A stretch of 64,000 nt of DNA, taken from positions 1,131,001 to 1,195,000 of the forward strand of contig NZ_CP080519.1 in the NCBI RefSeq assembly GCF_019468465.1, read 5' to 3'. This document shows positions 9,052-17,881 of this stretch, piece after piece. The position numbers were made by a program, and so were the translations under genes. This stretch comes from Amycolatopsis sp. DSM 110486 (GTDB lineage: Bacteria > Actinomycetota > Actinomycetes > Mycobacteriales > Pseudonocardiaceae). Under the pieces are notes generated by a model. The model did not search any database, was not told the origin of the DNA, and worked only from the letters and a program-made list of their open reading frames with translations. The stretch's first letter is position 1, and every line of letters begins with the position of its first letter.

Positions 9052-10133
9052 GCGGAGCCACCCACGGCGCTCCTGGCGCGCAGCGGCGCGCTGACCCGGT
9101 GCAGGTGCTGCAGGGCGTGGCCGTAGGACCGCAGGAGGCCGCACTGGGTGTACTCGATGCTGTGCTGGGCGCAGAATTGCTGGACCAAGCGCTGAGTGGC
9201 CCGCAGGTTGGTGCGGGGCATGCTCGGGAACAGGTGGTGTTCCACCTGGTAATTCAGCCCGCCGAGCACGAAGTCGACCATCGCACCGCCCCGGACGTTG
9301 CGGCTGCTGAGTACCTGCTTGCGCAGGAAGTCCGGGCTGGCGCCCTCGGTGTAGGTGGGCATGCCCTTGTGCCCTGGCGCGAAGGAACAGCCCATGTACA
9401 CCCCCCACAGCCCTTGGTGCACGGCGATGAACGCCAACGCCACCGGCGGGGACAGAACGAGGAATATCGCGGCCAGGTACACAGCCGTGTGCAGCACCAA
9501 CAGCGTTGCCTCCAGCTTGCGGGCCTTGACTTTGCCCTGCCCGACGGTGGCGATGCTGGCCCAGTGCAGGTTGAGCCCTTCGAGCAGCAGCAACGGGAGG
9601 AACAGGAACGCCTGGTACTTGGCGGTGAAGCGGACGAACCACTTCCGGTCGCGGGACTGGCCGGAGGTGAACGCCAGCATGGGGATGTCGAGGTCGGGGT
9701 CGTCCTCTTCGTGGTTCGGGCTGGTGTGATGACGGTTGCGCTTGTCGATCCACCAGCCGTAGCTGATGCCGACGAGTCCGGCGTGGACGTAGCCGACGGT
9801 GTTGTTGGCCTGCCGGGAGCGGAAGATCTGCCGGTGGCCGGCGTCGTGGCCGATGAAGGCAAGCTGGGTGGACATCACCGCGAAAAACCCGGCCGTGACC
9901 AGCTGCCACCACGTGTCGCCCAGCACAGCGAAAGCGGCACACCCACCGGCGAAGGCCAGGAGTGTCAGGCTGATCTTGACGGCGTAGTACCCGCGGCGCC
10001 GTCCCAGCAGGCCGGCGCGTGCCACGACCCGCTGCAGGTCGGAGAAGCCGGCTTCGGCGGGGGCCACGTGTTTCAAGGAACCGTCGGGGCCACCGACGGC
10101 GGGGCCGGGCGAAATCGGTCGGGACGTGGTCAT
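9048..10133 (-). CDS. Membrane fatty acid desaturase
   Basis: An integral membrane di-iron acyl desaturase of about 361 residues. The three histidine boxes are FIGHDAGH (about 92-99), RHHTSPNH (about 132-139) and NYQVEHHLFPSMP (about 295-307). Four hydrophobic segments lie around 48-88 and 175-235. The third box QVEHH is typical of front-end and DesA3-like enzymes. It needs an electron donor such as ferredoxin or an oxidoreductase, and none is adjacent. ATG at 10133 follows GAGG with a 7-base gap; a GTG codon just before is the alternative. First gene of the operon, its stop overlapping the WhiB start. Confidence 0.9.
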   Translation of the reverse strand: MTTSRPISPGPAVGGPDGSLKHVAPAEAGFSDLQRVVARAGLLGRRRGYYAVKISLTLLAFAGGCAAFAVLGDTWWQLVTAGFFAVMSTQLAFIGHDAGHRQIFRSRQANNTVGYVHAGLVGISYGWWIDKRNRHHTSPNHEEDDPDLDIPMLAFTSGQSRDRKWFVRFTAKYQAFLFLPLLLLEGLNLHWASIATVGQGKVKARKLEATLLVLHTAVYLAAIFLVLSPPVALAFIAVHQGLWGVYMGCSFAPGHKGMPTYTEGASPDFLRKQVLSSRNVRGGAMVDFVLGGLNYQVEHHLFPSMPRTNLRATQRLVQQFCAQHSIEYTQCGLLRSYGHALQHLHRVSAPLRARSAVGGSA

Positions 10134-10435
10134 CACAGATCCTCTGTGGACAGTTTCGGACTGGATCAGTCCTGCGTGCGCCGGGGTCCCGGGCGTGGCT
10201 GTATTCCAGCCTCTGGATGCGAGTGCTCGTTGCGAGCGTTCAATCGATCATAGGCGCTCTGGGTGCAGACTGCGGGCTCACCGCGTTGCCGGGGCGTCCT
10301 GGCGTGAAAAATGGACGGACAGGTAGTAGCCCAGCCCGGTGATCCGCAACGGCCGCAGCACCCGATGAGAACCGGCCACCATCTTGCCGGCCACTACCGA
10401 TCCTCACCGTGCGGATCAGGATCGCGGTGCGCAGG
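10134..10435. other. Intergenic region with desaturase promoter
   Basis: No gene seen. A minus-strand TATGAT (10252-10247) about 115 bases upstream of the desaturase is a candidate -10 without a clear -35. Confidence 0.35.
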
Positions 10436-10963
10436 TCAGGAACGCGACACGGCCGCAACTGGGCGGGTGCCGGTGAAGCCGCCTTCGGATTCCCAGCGGT
10501 AGACATCGTTTTCGGCCGGCAGGTGAGTGACGCCGGCTCCTTCGAGGATCTGTTCCGGGCGTGTCGCGTTGTTCTGATCCGAGGCTGCCGACAGCGCGCG
10601 TTCAGCGATGGCAGGCGTCGTTTGCGGTGGTATGACGAGCAGGGTGAGCCGCTGCATCAAGCTGCCGGTCACGTGCACAACGTGCGGATCTTGCGAGCGG
10701 AACCCTTCCAGGCGCACAACCCGGCCCCGGTGGACCAGCTTGGCTCCGGCGGCCGTCCACGCCTGCGAGGCGAACGCCACGCGCCACACCGGCCCGATCC
10801 GGTCGGCGAGCGCAGCGGCGAGTCCTGGCACCTCGGCTGCCAGATCGCCGGAGGGCGGCCACCAGGCGCCGTCGACGAAGCCGGTGACGGAGAGCCGGGG
10901 CTTGAGCTGCACCCTGGGGCGGTCAGGCGTGGCGGGACCACGACCGTGCGGACTGTCGACCAT
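10436..10963 (-). CDS. DUF5994 family protein (copy 1)
   Basis: 175 residues, function unknown, recognised by the DUF5994 pattern: LSVTGFVDGAWWPPSGDLAA, AFASQAWTAAGAKLVHRGRV, VRLEGFRSQDPHVVHVTG and LTLLVIPPQTTP. The ATG at 10963 has GGAG five bases upstream, so it is preferred over an upstream frame extension. No signal peptide or membrane segment. The family is common in mycobacteria and Pseudonocardiaceae near stress genes. Two paralogues lie at 11073 and 12422. This copy has an extra C-terminal tail of about 30 residues. Confidence 0.8.
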   Translation of the reverse strand: MVDSPHGRGPATPDRPRVQLKPRLSVTGFVDGAWWPPSGDLAAEVPGLAAALADRIGPVWRVAFASQAWTAAGAKLVHRGRVVRLEGFRSQDPHVVHVTGSLMQRLTLLVIPPQTTPAIAERALSAASDQNNATRPEQILEGAGVTHLPAENDVYRWESEGGFTGTRPVAAVSRS

Positions 10964-11072
10964 GAAAACTCCGATCCCGATCAGGAAGGCCGGTGAGGTA
11001 ACGGTGGGCGACACGGCTGGACCGGAGTGCGAATTGCTCCCGGTCCCCTCGAGACTCCCGGTCGGGCGGGGT

Positions 11073-11537
11073 TCATGCCGGGCCGGTGACGCCGCTGGCG
11101 GTCAGGATCAGCTGGGCGGAATCGGTGGTGTCCGGGGCGGAGGTCACGCTCAGCGCGCGTTCCGCTGCGACCGGGTCGGCTTCCGGGGGGATCACCAGCA
11201 GGGTCAGGTGATGGATGCGTGGTCCGATCACCACGATGGTGTGCTGCTGGAGGCCGGAGAAACTCGCCAGCCGCACCAGATCGGGTCCGTGGGCGAGCCG
11301 GTCCGGTGCGAGGTCCCATGCAGCCGGGTTGAAGCCGATGCGGTCCACGCTTCCGAATTCTGCGGTGAGCGAGGCGACGAGGGCGCTGAATTCAGTGACC
11401 GGATCCCTTGACCGTGGCCACCACGCGCCGTCGAAACAGCCTTTTGTGGCTCCCGGTTCCTTCAGCTGCAGCCTATGCCCGATGGCGAAAGAGTTGATCA
11501 CGGTTGCCGAGGCACCGTTGCCTGGTACGAACTTCAT
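11073..11537 (-). CDS. DUF5994 family protein (copy 2)
   Basis: 154 residues with the same landmarks: KGCFDGAWWPRSRDPVTEFS, GFNPAAWDLAPDRLAHGPDL, VRLASFSGLQQHTIVVIG and LTLLVIPPEADPVAAERALS. ATG at 11537 after AGGAG. It lies upstream of copy 1 on the same strand with a 109-base gap, so they may be co-transcribed. Function unknown. The conserved GAWWP and the terminal LLVIPP block suggest a shared fold. Confidence 0.82.
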   Translation of the reverse strand: MKFVPGNGASATVINSFAIGHRLQLKEPGATKGCFDGAWWPRSRDPVTEFSALVASLTAEFGSVDRIGFNPAAWDLAPDRLAHGPDLVRLASFSGLQQHTIVVIGPRIHHLTLLVIPPEADPVAAERALSVTSAPDTTDSAQLILTASGVTGPA

Positions 11538-12421
11538 CGTCGCGCTCCTGTCCGGCCCGCATCGTGCGGTGGTGATTGCCGTGGTTGCTGCGCGGCGGTG
11601 CCGGTGCGCGCCGTTCTCGGCCGACGGAGTCGGACTTCGATTCGCTCAGGCCGATGTGTTCAGCCTACGCCGAATCACAGGCTCTGCTGTCACCGTTCAC
11701 AAGTGGAGCGGGTGCGCGGAAGGGCACAGTCAGCGGCGGCGCTGCCGCCGCGTGCGCGCTTGTGGCTGGCGCGGATGCGTTTCCGCGCGTTCGCCGGGCC
11801 GAGCGGCCGGGGGCCGGAACAAGCTGCCATAACGGGTTTCCTGCGGCTCGACAAGAGCGCCGGACCGACGCTCTTCTGCGACGGGGTGGCTGAAGAGTGG
11901 CTTTCCCAAGGGTGAGGTACTGATGGTTTTCCTTTCGAGACAACGTGATCGATGTCCGCCACCGAGTATCGGGAGCGGGCCACGTCGCACCATCGCCGTA
12001 ACCCTTTTGGGCGCTGTCGGCTGGCACCGCGGACGCGGTCGGAGCCGGAGCGGCTCGACGGCCTTCAGGCCGATGGGTGACGATGGTGTGTCGTGGGCCC
12101 GGCTACATGCCGTGCTCCCGTCCTCGGCCGGAACCGACCGGAGGAGGGCCGAGGACGGCGCGGGCTCGATCGCCCACACACGAGATGCTCTCGGACACCA
12201 CCCACACTACACCGACGAGCGGCCGAACGCGCTGTGGAGTGCTGCCCCTGCGACGAGGGCTCCGTGCGACGGCCGGATACCCGTTGCGGGACAACGGGAC
12301 CGAACCCGGGGAGTAGCCTGGCAGCACCGGAGGCGAAGCAATGTCCGGCCGTTCGCCGGGCCCACCTCTGGCGTGCGAACGATCCCCGGCCCGGTCACGG
12401 GCCGGAGACAGGAGCGCCGGG
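11538..12421. other. Long divergent intergenic region
   Basis: About 880 bases between two divergent DUF5994 genes. Frames are open on both strands but none shows domain motifs or a ribosome site. It must hold the promoters of both copies; no clear hexamers could be fixed. Confidence 0.4.
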
Positions 12422-12880
12422 ATGGTGGTCTCGGTTCAGCTGGAAACGTCGACCGAAGGTGAGCAGCTTTCCACGCCCCGCCTGCGGATGAAGCAGGCCG
12501 GCGCCGAACGCGGCCACGTCGATGGCGGCTGGTGGCCGCGCGCGACGGATCTGGTGGCGGAGCTGCCGTCATTGGCGAATGCGCTTGAGCAGTGGGTGGG
12601 ACCGGTCACGCGCGTGTCCTACCACCTGGACACCTGGGGGCTGGTCACCCGGAAGGTACGCGTCGGCGACCGCATGGTGCGGCTCGAGGGCTTCCGCTTC
12701 ACGGACCCCCACACGATCACCGTGATCGGTTCGGACTCCCGGGGGACGATCCTGCTGGTCGTGCCACCGGGGACCGACAGGGAAGCAGCTCGCGCGGCGC
12801 TGCGGTCGGCTGCCGGTGAGGAGTCCACCGCCGCCGCCGCGGAAATCCTCTCCGGCAAAGAGTTTTCCCCGCGACCCTGA
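12422..12880 (+). CDS. DUF5994 family protein (copy 3)
   Basis: 152 residues: RGHVDGGWWPRATDLVAELP, SYHLDTWGLVTRKVRVGDRM, VRLEGFRFTDPHTITVIG and TILLVVPPGTDREAARAALR. The ATG at 12422 follows AGGAGCGCCGGG; the frame extends further upstream but without family similarity. It is divergent from copies 1 and 2. Three diverged paralogues within 2.5 kb is unusual for a family normally seen in one or two copies per locus (general knowledge, not computed). Confidence 0.82.
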   Translation: MVVSVQLETSTEGEQLSTPRLRMKQAGAERGHVDGGWWPRATDLVAELPSLANALEQWVGPVTRVSYHLDTWGLVTRKVRVGDRMVRLEGFRFTDPHTITVIGSDSRGTILLVVPPGTDREAARAALRSAAGEESTAAAAEILSGKEFSPRP

Positions 12881-13228
12881 GCGACCGCAGGGCCGGTCCG
12901 GTGTCTCGGGTGGACGGTTCGGCCCACCAGCGGCCACCGGACTCCGCCCGATCAGCGCCACGCCGAGCGGCTGATGACCGGAGAACCGCTGGCGGCGGTT
13001 CGTGGACGCTGACCTCGCGGCACAGCGTGGTCCGGCCGGGTGTGCTGTCGTGACCTTCCGGTACCTGGCCACGTGTAGTGTCAGTGGTGTCCGGAAGCAT
13101 CCCGCGCGATGGCAGTAGAGCACGCGCCGTCCCCGGCTCGTAGCACGCCTGGCGATGATCAGCGCCCAAGGCGAGTCACTGGCCGCAGCAGCTGGGCGAG
13201 GCATCGGACACGATGATGACGCACGCGC
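12881..13228. other. Intergenic stretch, no supported gene
   Basis: No recognisable coding signal. It probably contains erased upstream parts of the slipin gene whose end survives at 13283-13456. Confidence 0.35.
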
Positions 13229-13456
13229 TTGCGTTGCTCTGCAATCTGCAGAGCTCGCGTTGCTCTGCAATCTGCAGAGCTCGTGGAGCTCGGCGTGGAC
13301 AAGAACACCACCGTGGTGTTCCCCGCCCCGCTGATGAGCACCATCGGTGAGCTGGGCGCTTTCCTCGCCCGCGAGAACGCGGCCGCGAACACCCCGCCGC
13401 CGCCGTTCGTCGCGACGGTCGTGACGTCGAACGGAGCCGAGGCGGCCGACCAGTGA
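13229..13456 (+). pseudogene. SPFH/slipin (stomatin-like) C-terminal fragment
   Basis: Only the end of a band-7/slipin membrane-associated protein remains: ELVELGVDKNTTVVFPAPLM then STIGELGAFLAREN. In the family this segment closes the SPFH domain and oligomerisation region. Upstream, a 26-bp tandem duplication (13231-13282) shifts the frame and the remaining about 250 residues are missing. The fragment ends at TGA 13454-13456, with GGAG for the next gene immediately after, so the two were once in one operon. Confidence 0.6.
13231..13282 (+). repeat. 26-bp perfect tandem duplication
   Basis: Unit 13231-13256 (begins GCGTTGCTCTGCAATCTGCA) is repeated exactly at 13257-13282. Each unit contains the palindrome TCTGCAGA. 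26 is not a multiple of three, so the duplication alters the reading frame of the slipin remnant. Confidence 0.9.
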
Positions 13457-13466
13457 GGAGCACGAA

Positions 13467-13823
13467 TTGATCACCGAACTCGCCCCATTGCCGCCGACGG
13501 GCGTGCGGACGGACGTTGGCGGCTGCCCTGTCTGTCCACATGAGACAGACAGCCACGACACGATCGCGAGCCGCTTCTGCGCGGCGACGGCGGCAGGTGG
13601 GCTCCACCGTGGCTGCGCCTGCCCTGCAAGAAGCCCGGAAACCGAGGAAGAGGAAGAGATCATGACCAGTGAGGTGGTCTTCGTGTCGCGGTACGACCGG
13701 CGGGTCGTACTGGTACGCGATGTGCTGAAAGCAGATACGGACCTGACCGAAGCGGCGTGCCAAGCGCTTGCGGTGCGGCTACTGCACCTCATCGACGAGG
13801 CACCCGAGAAAGTGCGGCGGTAG
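13467..13823 (+). CDS. RGCVC-like cysteine-rich small protein with C-terminal extension
   Basis: 118 residues from TTG 13467, preceded by GAGGAG. The N-terminal half has CPVCPHETDSHDTIASRFC followed by GLHRGCACP. This fits the small actinobacterial RGCVC family, whose paired Cys/His positions suggest zinc or cluster binding (inference). An acidic linker ETEEEEE leads into a second block from an internal ATG (MTSEVVFVSRYDRRVVLVRD, LTEAACQALAVRLLHLIDEA). That block has its own GGAAGAGG upstream and may be a separate 53-residue protein in the same frame. It follows the slipin remnant with a 10-base gap. Confidence 0.6.
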   Translation: MITELAPLPPTGVRTDVGGCPVCPHETDSHDTIASRFCAATAAGGLHRGCACPARSPETEEEEEIMTSEVVFVSRYDRRVVLVRDVLKADTDLTEAACQALAVRLLHLIDEAPEKVRR

Positions 13824-14327
13824 GAGCTCGCCTTGCCGGTCCGGAAGGCGGCACAGGATGGGGCGGAGGTTTCCACCGAGCTGTTCGTTCCCGTCGGCTA
13901 CTGGATCGCGGCCCGGGTGTCCACCAGCCCTGGCTCGTGGCAAACATCGTCAGCCACGGGCCGTGAGCCGAATGCCGTGGGGCATGGCGGAGAGCATGGT
14001 TGCCGCGGCGGGGACGTGGTGGAGGCGCCGGAGCGCAATCGACCAGGCAAGGGCAAGGAGCAGGACGGCTTGCCAGCCGGCGCACCACCGGACCCGGTGC
14101 CTGACCAAATCCCCCGTTCTCCCGAATTCGCATCCATGGGGACCAGTGTCGGTGACCGGGCACCATTTCCCGCATTCAGAACCCGCGACGGGAGAACCCC
14201 GCAGGGGACCCGCTAAGCCCGCCGTATCAGCTCGCCATGAAGTCCGCACGAAATCCGCCGACGCCGGGATACCGCCGAGTAGAGGAAAAGGTCGAGCCCG
14301 GCATCACTCGACACCATCCGACACGTC
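13824..14327. other. Intergenic stretch before the right att repeat
   Basis: About 500 bases without a supported gene on either strand; the att copy begins at 14328. Confidence 0.4.
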
Positions 14328-14371
14328 GCTCTTAACCAGCGGGTTCGGGGTTCGAGTCCCTGATGGCGCAC
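14328..14371 (+). repeat. Direct repeat attR (copy of tRNA-Lys 3' half)
   Basis: 44 bases identical to 1434-1477, beginning GCTCTTAACCAGCGGGTTCG. The 5' half of a tRNA is absent, so it cannot fold as one. Likely right end of the element and left border of a second, older insertion to its right. Confidence 0.85.
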
Positions 14372-14399
14372 ATTCCTGAATCGAGGGCGGCGGCCGCGG

Positions 14400-14830
14400 G
14401 CGGTGGTGTGGACGGATGCCGGGGTGGCGCATTGGCGGGCCGCCGGTGAACGTCCGCCGGTGGCGGTGTGGACGGCGCAGCAAACGGCCGAGTTCCTCGA
14501 CCACGCGCGGCCGCATCCGCTTTATGAGTTGTACCTGTCGATCGCCCTGCTCGGTCTGCGTCGTGCTGAGGCGGCGGGGCTTCGGTGGTGTGATCTTGAT
14601 TTGGATGTGGGGACCGTGCAGGTGTCGCATCAGGTGCAGGACCGTGGCGGTCGGACTGTCGTGTGCCCGCCGAAGACTGAGGGGCTGCGTGCGCACGTTG
14701 GCTTTGGACCACGTCCTGAGGCGTTCGTTGCGGAAGTTTGGTGTGCGCACCCGTGCGGGTCAGCCGTCCGGATTCGTCTTTTCTCGGCCGGGCGGACTAC
14801 CGTTCAGCCCTGGCTATCTGACGTTGGCAG
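14400..14830 (+). pseudogene. Second tyrosine integrase fragment
   Basis: The central part of an integrase on the plus strand: WTAQQTAEFLDHARPHPLYE, YLSIALLGLRRAEAAGLRW (catalytic Arg region), DLDVGTVQVSHQVQDRGGRT. A frameshift near 14690 then leads to LDHVLRRSLRKFG and GFVFSRPGGLPFSPGYLT. The C-terminal HxLR and Tyr boxes are missing, as is the N-terminus. It is oriented opposite to, and diverged from, the integrase at 1.5-3.0 kb, so a different element. Confidence 0.7.
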
Positions 14831-14902
14831 GGTGTGGCATGCCGGACCCGAAGGCTGAGCCGATGGTGATGTCCAGCGAGGAACAGCGAGTTTTGCTGGG
14901 AC

Positions 14903-15300
14903 GTGTTACGTGCCGTCGCCGAGACCGGTGGGGTGATCGGGATGTCCGCGCCGCCGCACACCACCTTGTCGCATAGCCATCTCCTGCACGACATCCATTC
15001 GGGCAAGGACCATTTCCGGTACTGCGCAGACCTGGTCGGCATCGAGCACGTCGCGGTCGGGCCCGACACCCGCTACGGCGACCACGTCGGCCTGCACACC
15101 GTGTTCGGGCATCTGCTCGGCAAGACGACAGGAGGCGGACCGCCCCGTGAGAAAGTGCCCCATGTGGACGGATTGGAGAACCCGACGGAGAACTTCGGCA
15201 ACATCTGTGGGGAGCTGGTCCGAGACGGGCTCTCCGACAGCGAGATCGCGCCGTGCTGGGCGGCAACATCCTGCGGGTGCTGAAGGAAGTCCGGGCATGA
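14903..15300 (+). pseudogene. Membrane dipeptidase (peptidase M19) C-terminal fragment
   Basis: Zinc dipeptidase family, last third only: VAETGGVIGMSAPPHTTLSH, FRYCADLVGIEHVAVGPDTR with the YGDH loop, EKVPHVDGLENPTENFGNI. A one-base shift near 15250 separates it from its natural end VLGGNILRVLKEVRA at TGA 15298-15300. N-terminal metal ligands are absent. It was probably a chromosomal gene cut by the insertions on its left. Confidence 0.72.
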
Positions 15301-15342
15301 CCGCTGCGCCCGGCCGGATCGCCGGGCGCAGTCCTGCCTGCG

Positions 15343-17040
15343 TTACCCGCAGACAGCGCCCTGGGAGGCCGAGCCGACGAGCCTGGAGTACTTGGCCAGC
15401 ACGCCGCGAGTGTAGCGGGCCGGCAGTGGCGTCCAGCCCGCCCGGCGGGTCGCCAGCTCGGCGGCATCCACGCCGAGGTCCAGCATGCCGGTCGCGACGT
15501 TGAGGCTGACGGGATCGCCATCGCGGACGAAGGCGATCGGCCCGCCGTCGGCTGCCTCCGGGGCGACATGGCCGACGCACAGGCCCGTCGTGCCGCCGGA
15601 GAAACGGCCGTCGGTGAGCAGCAGGACGTCCTTGCCGAGCCCCGCGCCCTTGATCGCCGCAGTGATGGCGAGCATCTCCCGCATCCCCGGCCCGCCCTTG
15701 GGGCCCTCGTAGCGGATCACCACGACGTCGCCCGCGATGATCGTGCCGTCCTCCAGCGCGTCCATCGCGGCGCGTTCGCGATCGAACACCCTGGCGGTGC
15801 CGGTGAATACGTCCGAGTCGAAACCGGCGGACTTCACGACCGCGCCGTCCGGCGCCAGGGAACCACGCAGGATCGTGATGCCGCCGGTCGGGTGGATCGG
15901 CGAGGCCATCGCGCGCAGCACCGTGCCGTCCGGGTCCGGCGGCGCGATCTCGGCCAGGTTCTCGGCGACCGTACGCCCGGTCACGGTCAGGCAATCGCCG
16001 TGCAGAAGATCCGCTTCCAGCAACGCTTTCATCACCACGGGCACGCCGCCGATGCGGTCGACGTCGGTCATCACATGCCGTCCGAACGGTTTCACGTCGG
16101 CCAGGTGCGGCACCCGCGCACCGATCCGCGTGAAGTCGTCCAGGCTGAGCGGTACCTCCGCCTCGTGCGCGATGGCGAGCAGGTGCAGGACCGCGTTGGT
16201 GGAGCCGCCGAACGCCATCACCACGGCGATCGCGTTCTCGAACGCCTCCAGAGTCATGATCTGCCGAGCGGTGATCCCCTTGCGCAGCATCTCGACCACC
16301 GCCTGACCGGACCGCCGCGCGAACCCGTCACGCCGCCGGTCCGTCGCCGGCGGAGCCGCGCTGCCGGGCAGCGACATACCCAGTGCCTCGGCCGCACTGG
16401 CCATCGTGTTCGCCGTGTACATCCCGCCACACGCGCCTTCGCCGGGGCAGATAGCGCGCTCGATCAGTCCGACGTCCGCGCGGCTCATCAGGCCCCTGGC
16501 GCAGGCACCGACTGCCTCGAACGCGTCGATGATCGTGACTTCGCGCTCGCCGCCGTCCGACAGCGTGACCCGCCCGGGCAGGATCGAACCGGCGTAGAGG
16601 AACACGCTGGCGAGGTCGAGCCGGGCGGCCGCCATCAGCATTCCCGGCAGCGACTTGTCACAGCCGGCCAGCAGCACTGAGCCGTCCAGCCGCTCGGCCT
16701 GCATCACGGTCTCCACACTGTCCGCGATCACCTCACGCGACACCAGAGAGAAGTGCATGCCCTCGTGGCCCATCGAGATACCGTCGGACACCGAGATCGT
16801 GCCGAACTCCAGCGGGTAGCCACCCGCGGCGTGCACGCCGTCCTTGCTCGCCTTCGCCAGCCGGTCCAGTGACAGGTTGCACGGCGTGATCTCGTTCCAC
16901 GAAGAAGCGACACCGATCTGGGGCTTCACCCAGTCGTCGTCACCCATACCCACGGCCCGCAGCATCCCGCGCGCGGCGGTGCGCTCCAGGCCGTCCGTGA
17001 CGTCGCGACTGCGCGGCTTGATGTCCGGAGTCTCGTCCAT
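15343..17040 (-). CDS. ilvD: Dihydroxy-acid dehydratase
   Basis: Iron-sulfur dehydratase of valine/isoleucine biosynthesis, converting 2,3-dihydroxy-3-methylbutanoate (or -pentanoate) to the 2-oxo acid. 565 residues, full length for the family. Cluster cysteines appear in [23 protein letters not shown] and [14 protein letters not shown]. The C-terminal half has [36 protein letters not shown] and the end [21 protein letters not shown] at 17040. It stands alone, between a dipeptidase ruin and a metal-permease ruin. Isolated ilvD paralogues also occur as sugar-acid dehydratases, but the motifs here fit IlvD well. Confidence 0.92.
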   Translation of the reverse strand: MDETPDIKPRSRDVTDGLERTAARGMLRAVGMGDDDWVKPQIGVASSWNEITPCNLSLDRLAKASKDGVHAAGGYPLEFGTISVSDGISMGHEGMHFSLVSREVIADSVETVMQAERLDGSVLLAGCDKSLPGMLMAAARLDLASVFLYAGSILPGRVTLSDGGEREVTIIDAFEAVGACARGLMSRADVGLIERAICPGEGACGGMYTANTMASAAEALGMSLPGSAAPPATDRRRDGFARRSGQAVVEMLRKGITARQIMTLEAFENAIAVVMAFGGSTNAVLHLLAIAHEAEVPLSLDDFTRIGARVPHLADVKPFGRHVMTDVDRIGGVPVVMKALLEADLLHGDCLTVTGRTVAENLAEIAPPDPDGTVLRAMASPIHPTGGITILRGSLAPDGAVVKSAGFDSDVFTGTARVFDRERAAMDALEDGTIIAGDVVVIRYEGPKGGPGMREMLAITAAIKGAGLGKDVLLLTDGRFSGGTTGLCVGHVAPEAADGGPIAFVRDGDPVSLNVATGMLDLGVDAAELATRRAGWTPLPARYTRGVLAKYSRLVGSASQGAVCG

Positions 17041-17049
17041 GAACGGAGC

Positions 17050-17608
17050 CTACCGCTCCACCACGCCACGAGGAGCACCAAAAGAGCTGTCACGGATGGC
17101 GAAGCTGGGTGCCAGGTTCGGGACCGTGTAGCTCAACGCCAGGCCGGCCCACATGTCCGCGACGGCTGGCACCACGGACAGGCCCAGTGCCCGGTAGGGA
17201 CGAGTGGTCAGCCGGACGGCCGCTCCGGCGGGGGCGGCGAGGCCGAGCAACAGCAAAGCCCCGACCGCCTGCGCGGCTTCAGCGGTGCAAGCGCCGACGA
17301 GGGCGAGAAAACCGAACCCGATCAGCCGCACCGGCAGGCCGCGGGCAGCGGCGGCGTCCGGGTCCAGGGTCGCGAACAGCAGCGGCCGCGCGAGCAGCTG
17401 CATCAGCAGGCACAGCACGGCACCGATGACCGCGGCAAGAACGGCGTTACCGGAACTGATGCCGAAGATCGATCCGAACAGGACGTTCACCCCGGCGGGC
17501 GCCGTTGCCGGTGCTGCGGTTGGTGGTGTCCACGGTGAGGAAGAAGACGCCGAGTCCCAGGATCCAGGCGAAGATGTTGCCGATCACGACGTCGTCCGGG
17601 TGTCCCCT
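17050..17608 (-). pseudogene. ABC-3 family metal (Zn/Mn) permease, truncated and frameshifted
   Basis: A ZnuB/MntB-like membrane permease. One frame has VVIGNIFAWILGLGVFFLTV; after a shift near 17490 the next has NVLFGSIFGISSGNAVLAAV, LDPDAAAARGLPVRLIGFGF and LLLLGLAAPAGAAVRLTTRP. The N-terminal third is missing because the sequence switches at 17609-17611 to a copy of the tRNA-Lys 3' end. That junction is a recombination breakpoint. The ATPase and binding protein partners are not present. Confidence 0.72.
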
Positions 17609-17609
17609 G

Positions 17610-17880
17610 CGAGTCCCTGATGGCGCACCCTCACCCCCCAGGTTCGGATCACTTCCGACCTGGGGATTTGTGTTATGTGGACGCATTTCTTCCGATTACT
17701 CACCGTCCACAATGGTCGGTGGCGTGCCCGATTCGTGCGCGAGCTGTCGCGTTGCCGACCGTGGGATGATCTTGGCGGTGGCCTCGGCAGCAGCGAGGGC
17801 GACTTCAGGCAGCACGGTCGTGTAGGTATCCATGGTCACCGTGATCGACGAATGCCGAAGCATGTTCTGCACAACCTTCA
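17610..17880 (+). repeat. Third copy of the tRNA-Lys end plus adjacent integrase tail
   Basis: From CGAGTCCCTGATGGCGCACC onward it follows 1459 to about 1738 closely with scattered differences: tRNA end, the CCCCAGG hairpin, ATTTGTGTTATGTGG and the last integrase codons. It ends abruptly at 17880. It is the left-end signature of a sister element whose remainder was deleted. Confidence 0.8.
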
Positions 17881-17881
17881 T
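17696..17881 (-). pseudogene. Integrase C-terminal fragment (sister element)
   Basis: The last 60 codons of a tyrosine integrase: MKVVQNMLRHSSITVTMDTY then TTVLPEVALAAAEATAKIIP, including the catalytic Tyr in DTYTTVL. It differs at several residues from the paralogue at 1549. The copy begins exactly where similarity stops at 17881. Confidence 0.8.

Larger units (their letters stand above)
1434..14371. mobile_element. Decayed tRNA-Lys integrative element, about 12.9 kb
   Basis: Bounded by the two 44-bp direct repeats. Next to attL are a tyrosine integrase (frameshifted), an excisionase and remnants of DNA methyltransferases. The remainder is cargo: AI-2E family permease, desaturase-WhiB-GAF/ANTAR operon, three DUF5994 proteins, slipin remnant and an RGCVC-like protein. 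No replication or conjugation gene (RepSA, TraB-like FtsK, relaxase) is visible, so it is probably immobile now. An alternative is that a small integrase module landed beside older chromosomal genes and the right-hand repeat came from a second event. Confidence 0.65.

Noticed and set aside
13231..13282. Short exact repeats considered as a CRISPR-like array.
   Set aside because: Only two units with no spacer between them and no cas genes in the window.
14328..14371. A second tRNA-Lys gene.
   Set aside because: Only the 3' half is present, so it cannot form a cloverleaf; it is an att site.
17610..17623. A second tRNA gene at the third att copy.
   Set aside because: Only the final acceptor/T-arm segment is present; no D-arm or anticodon arm.
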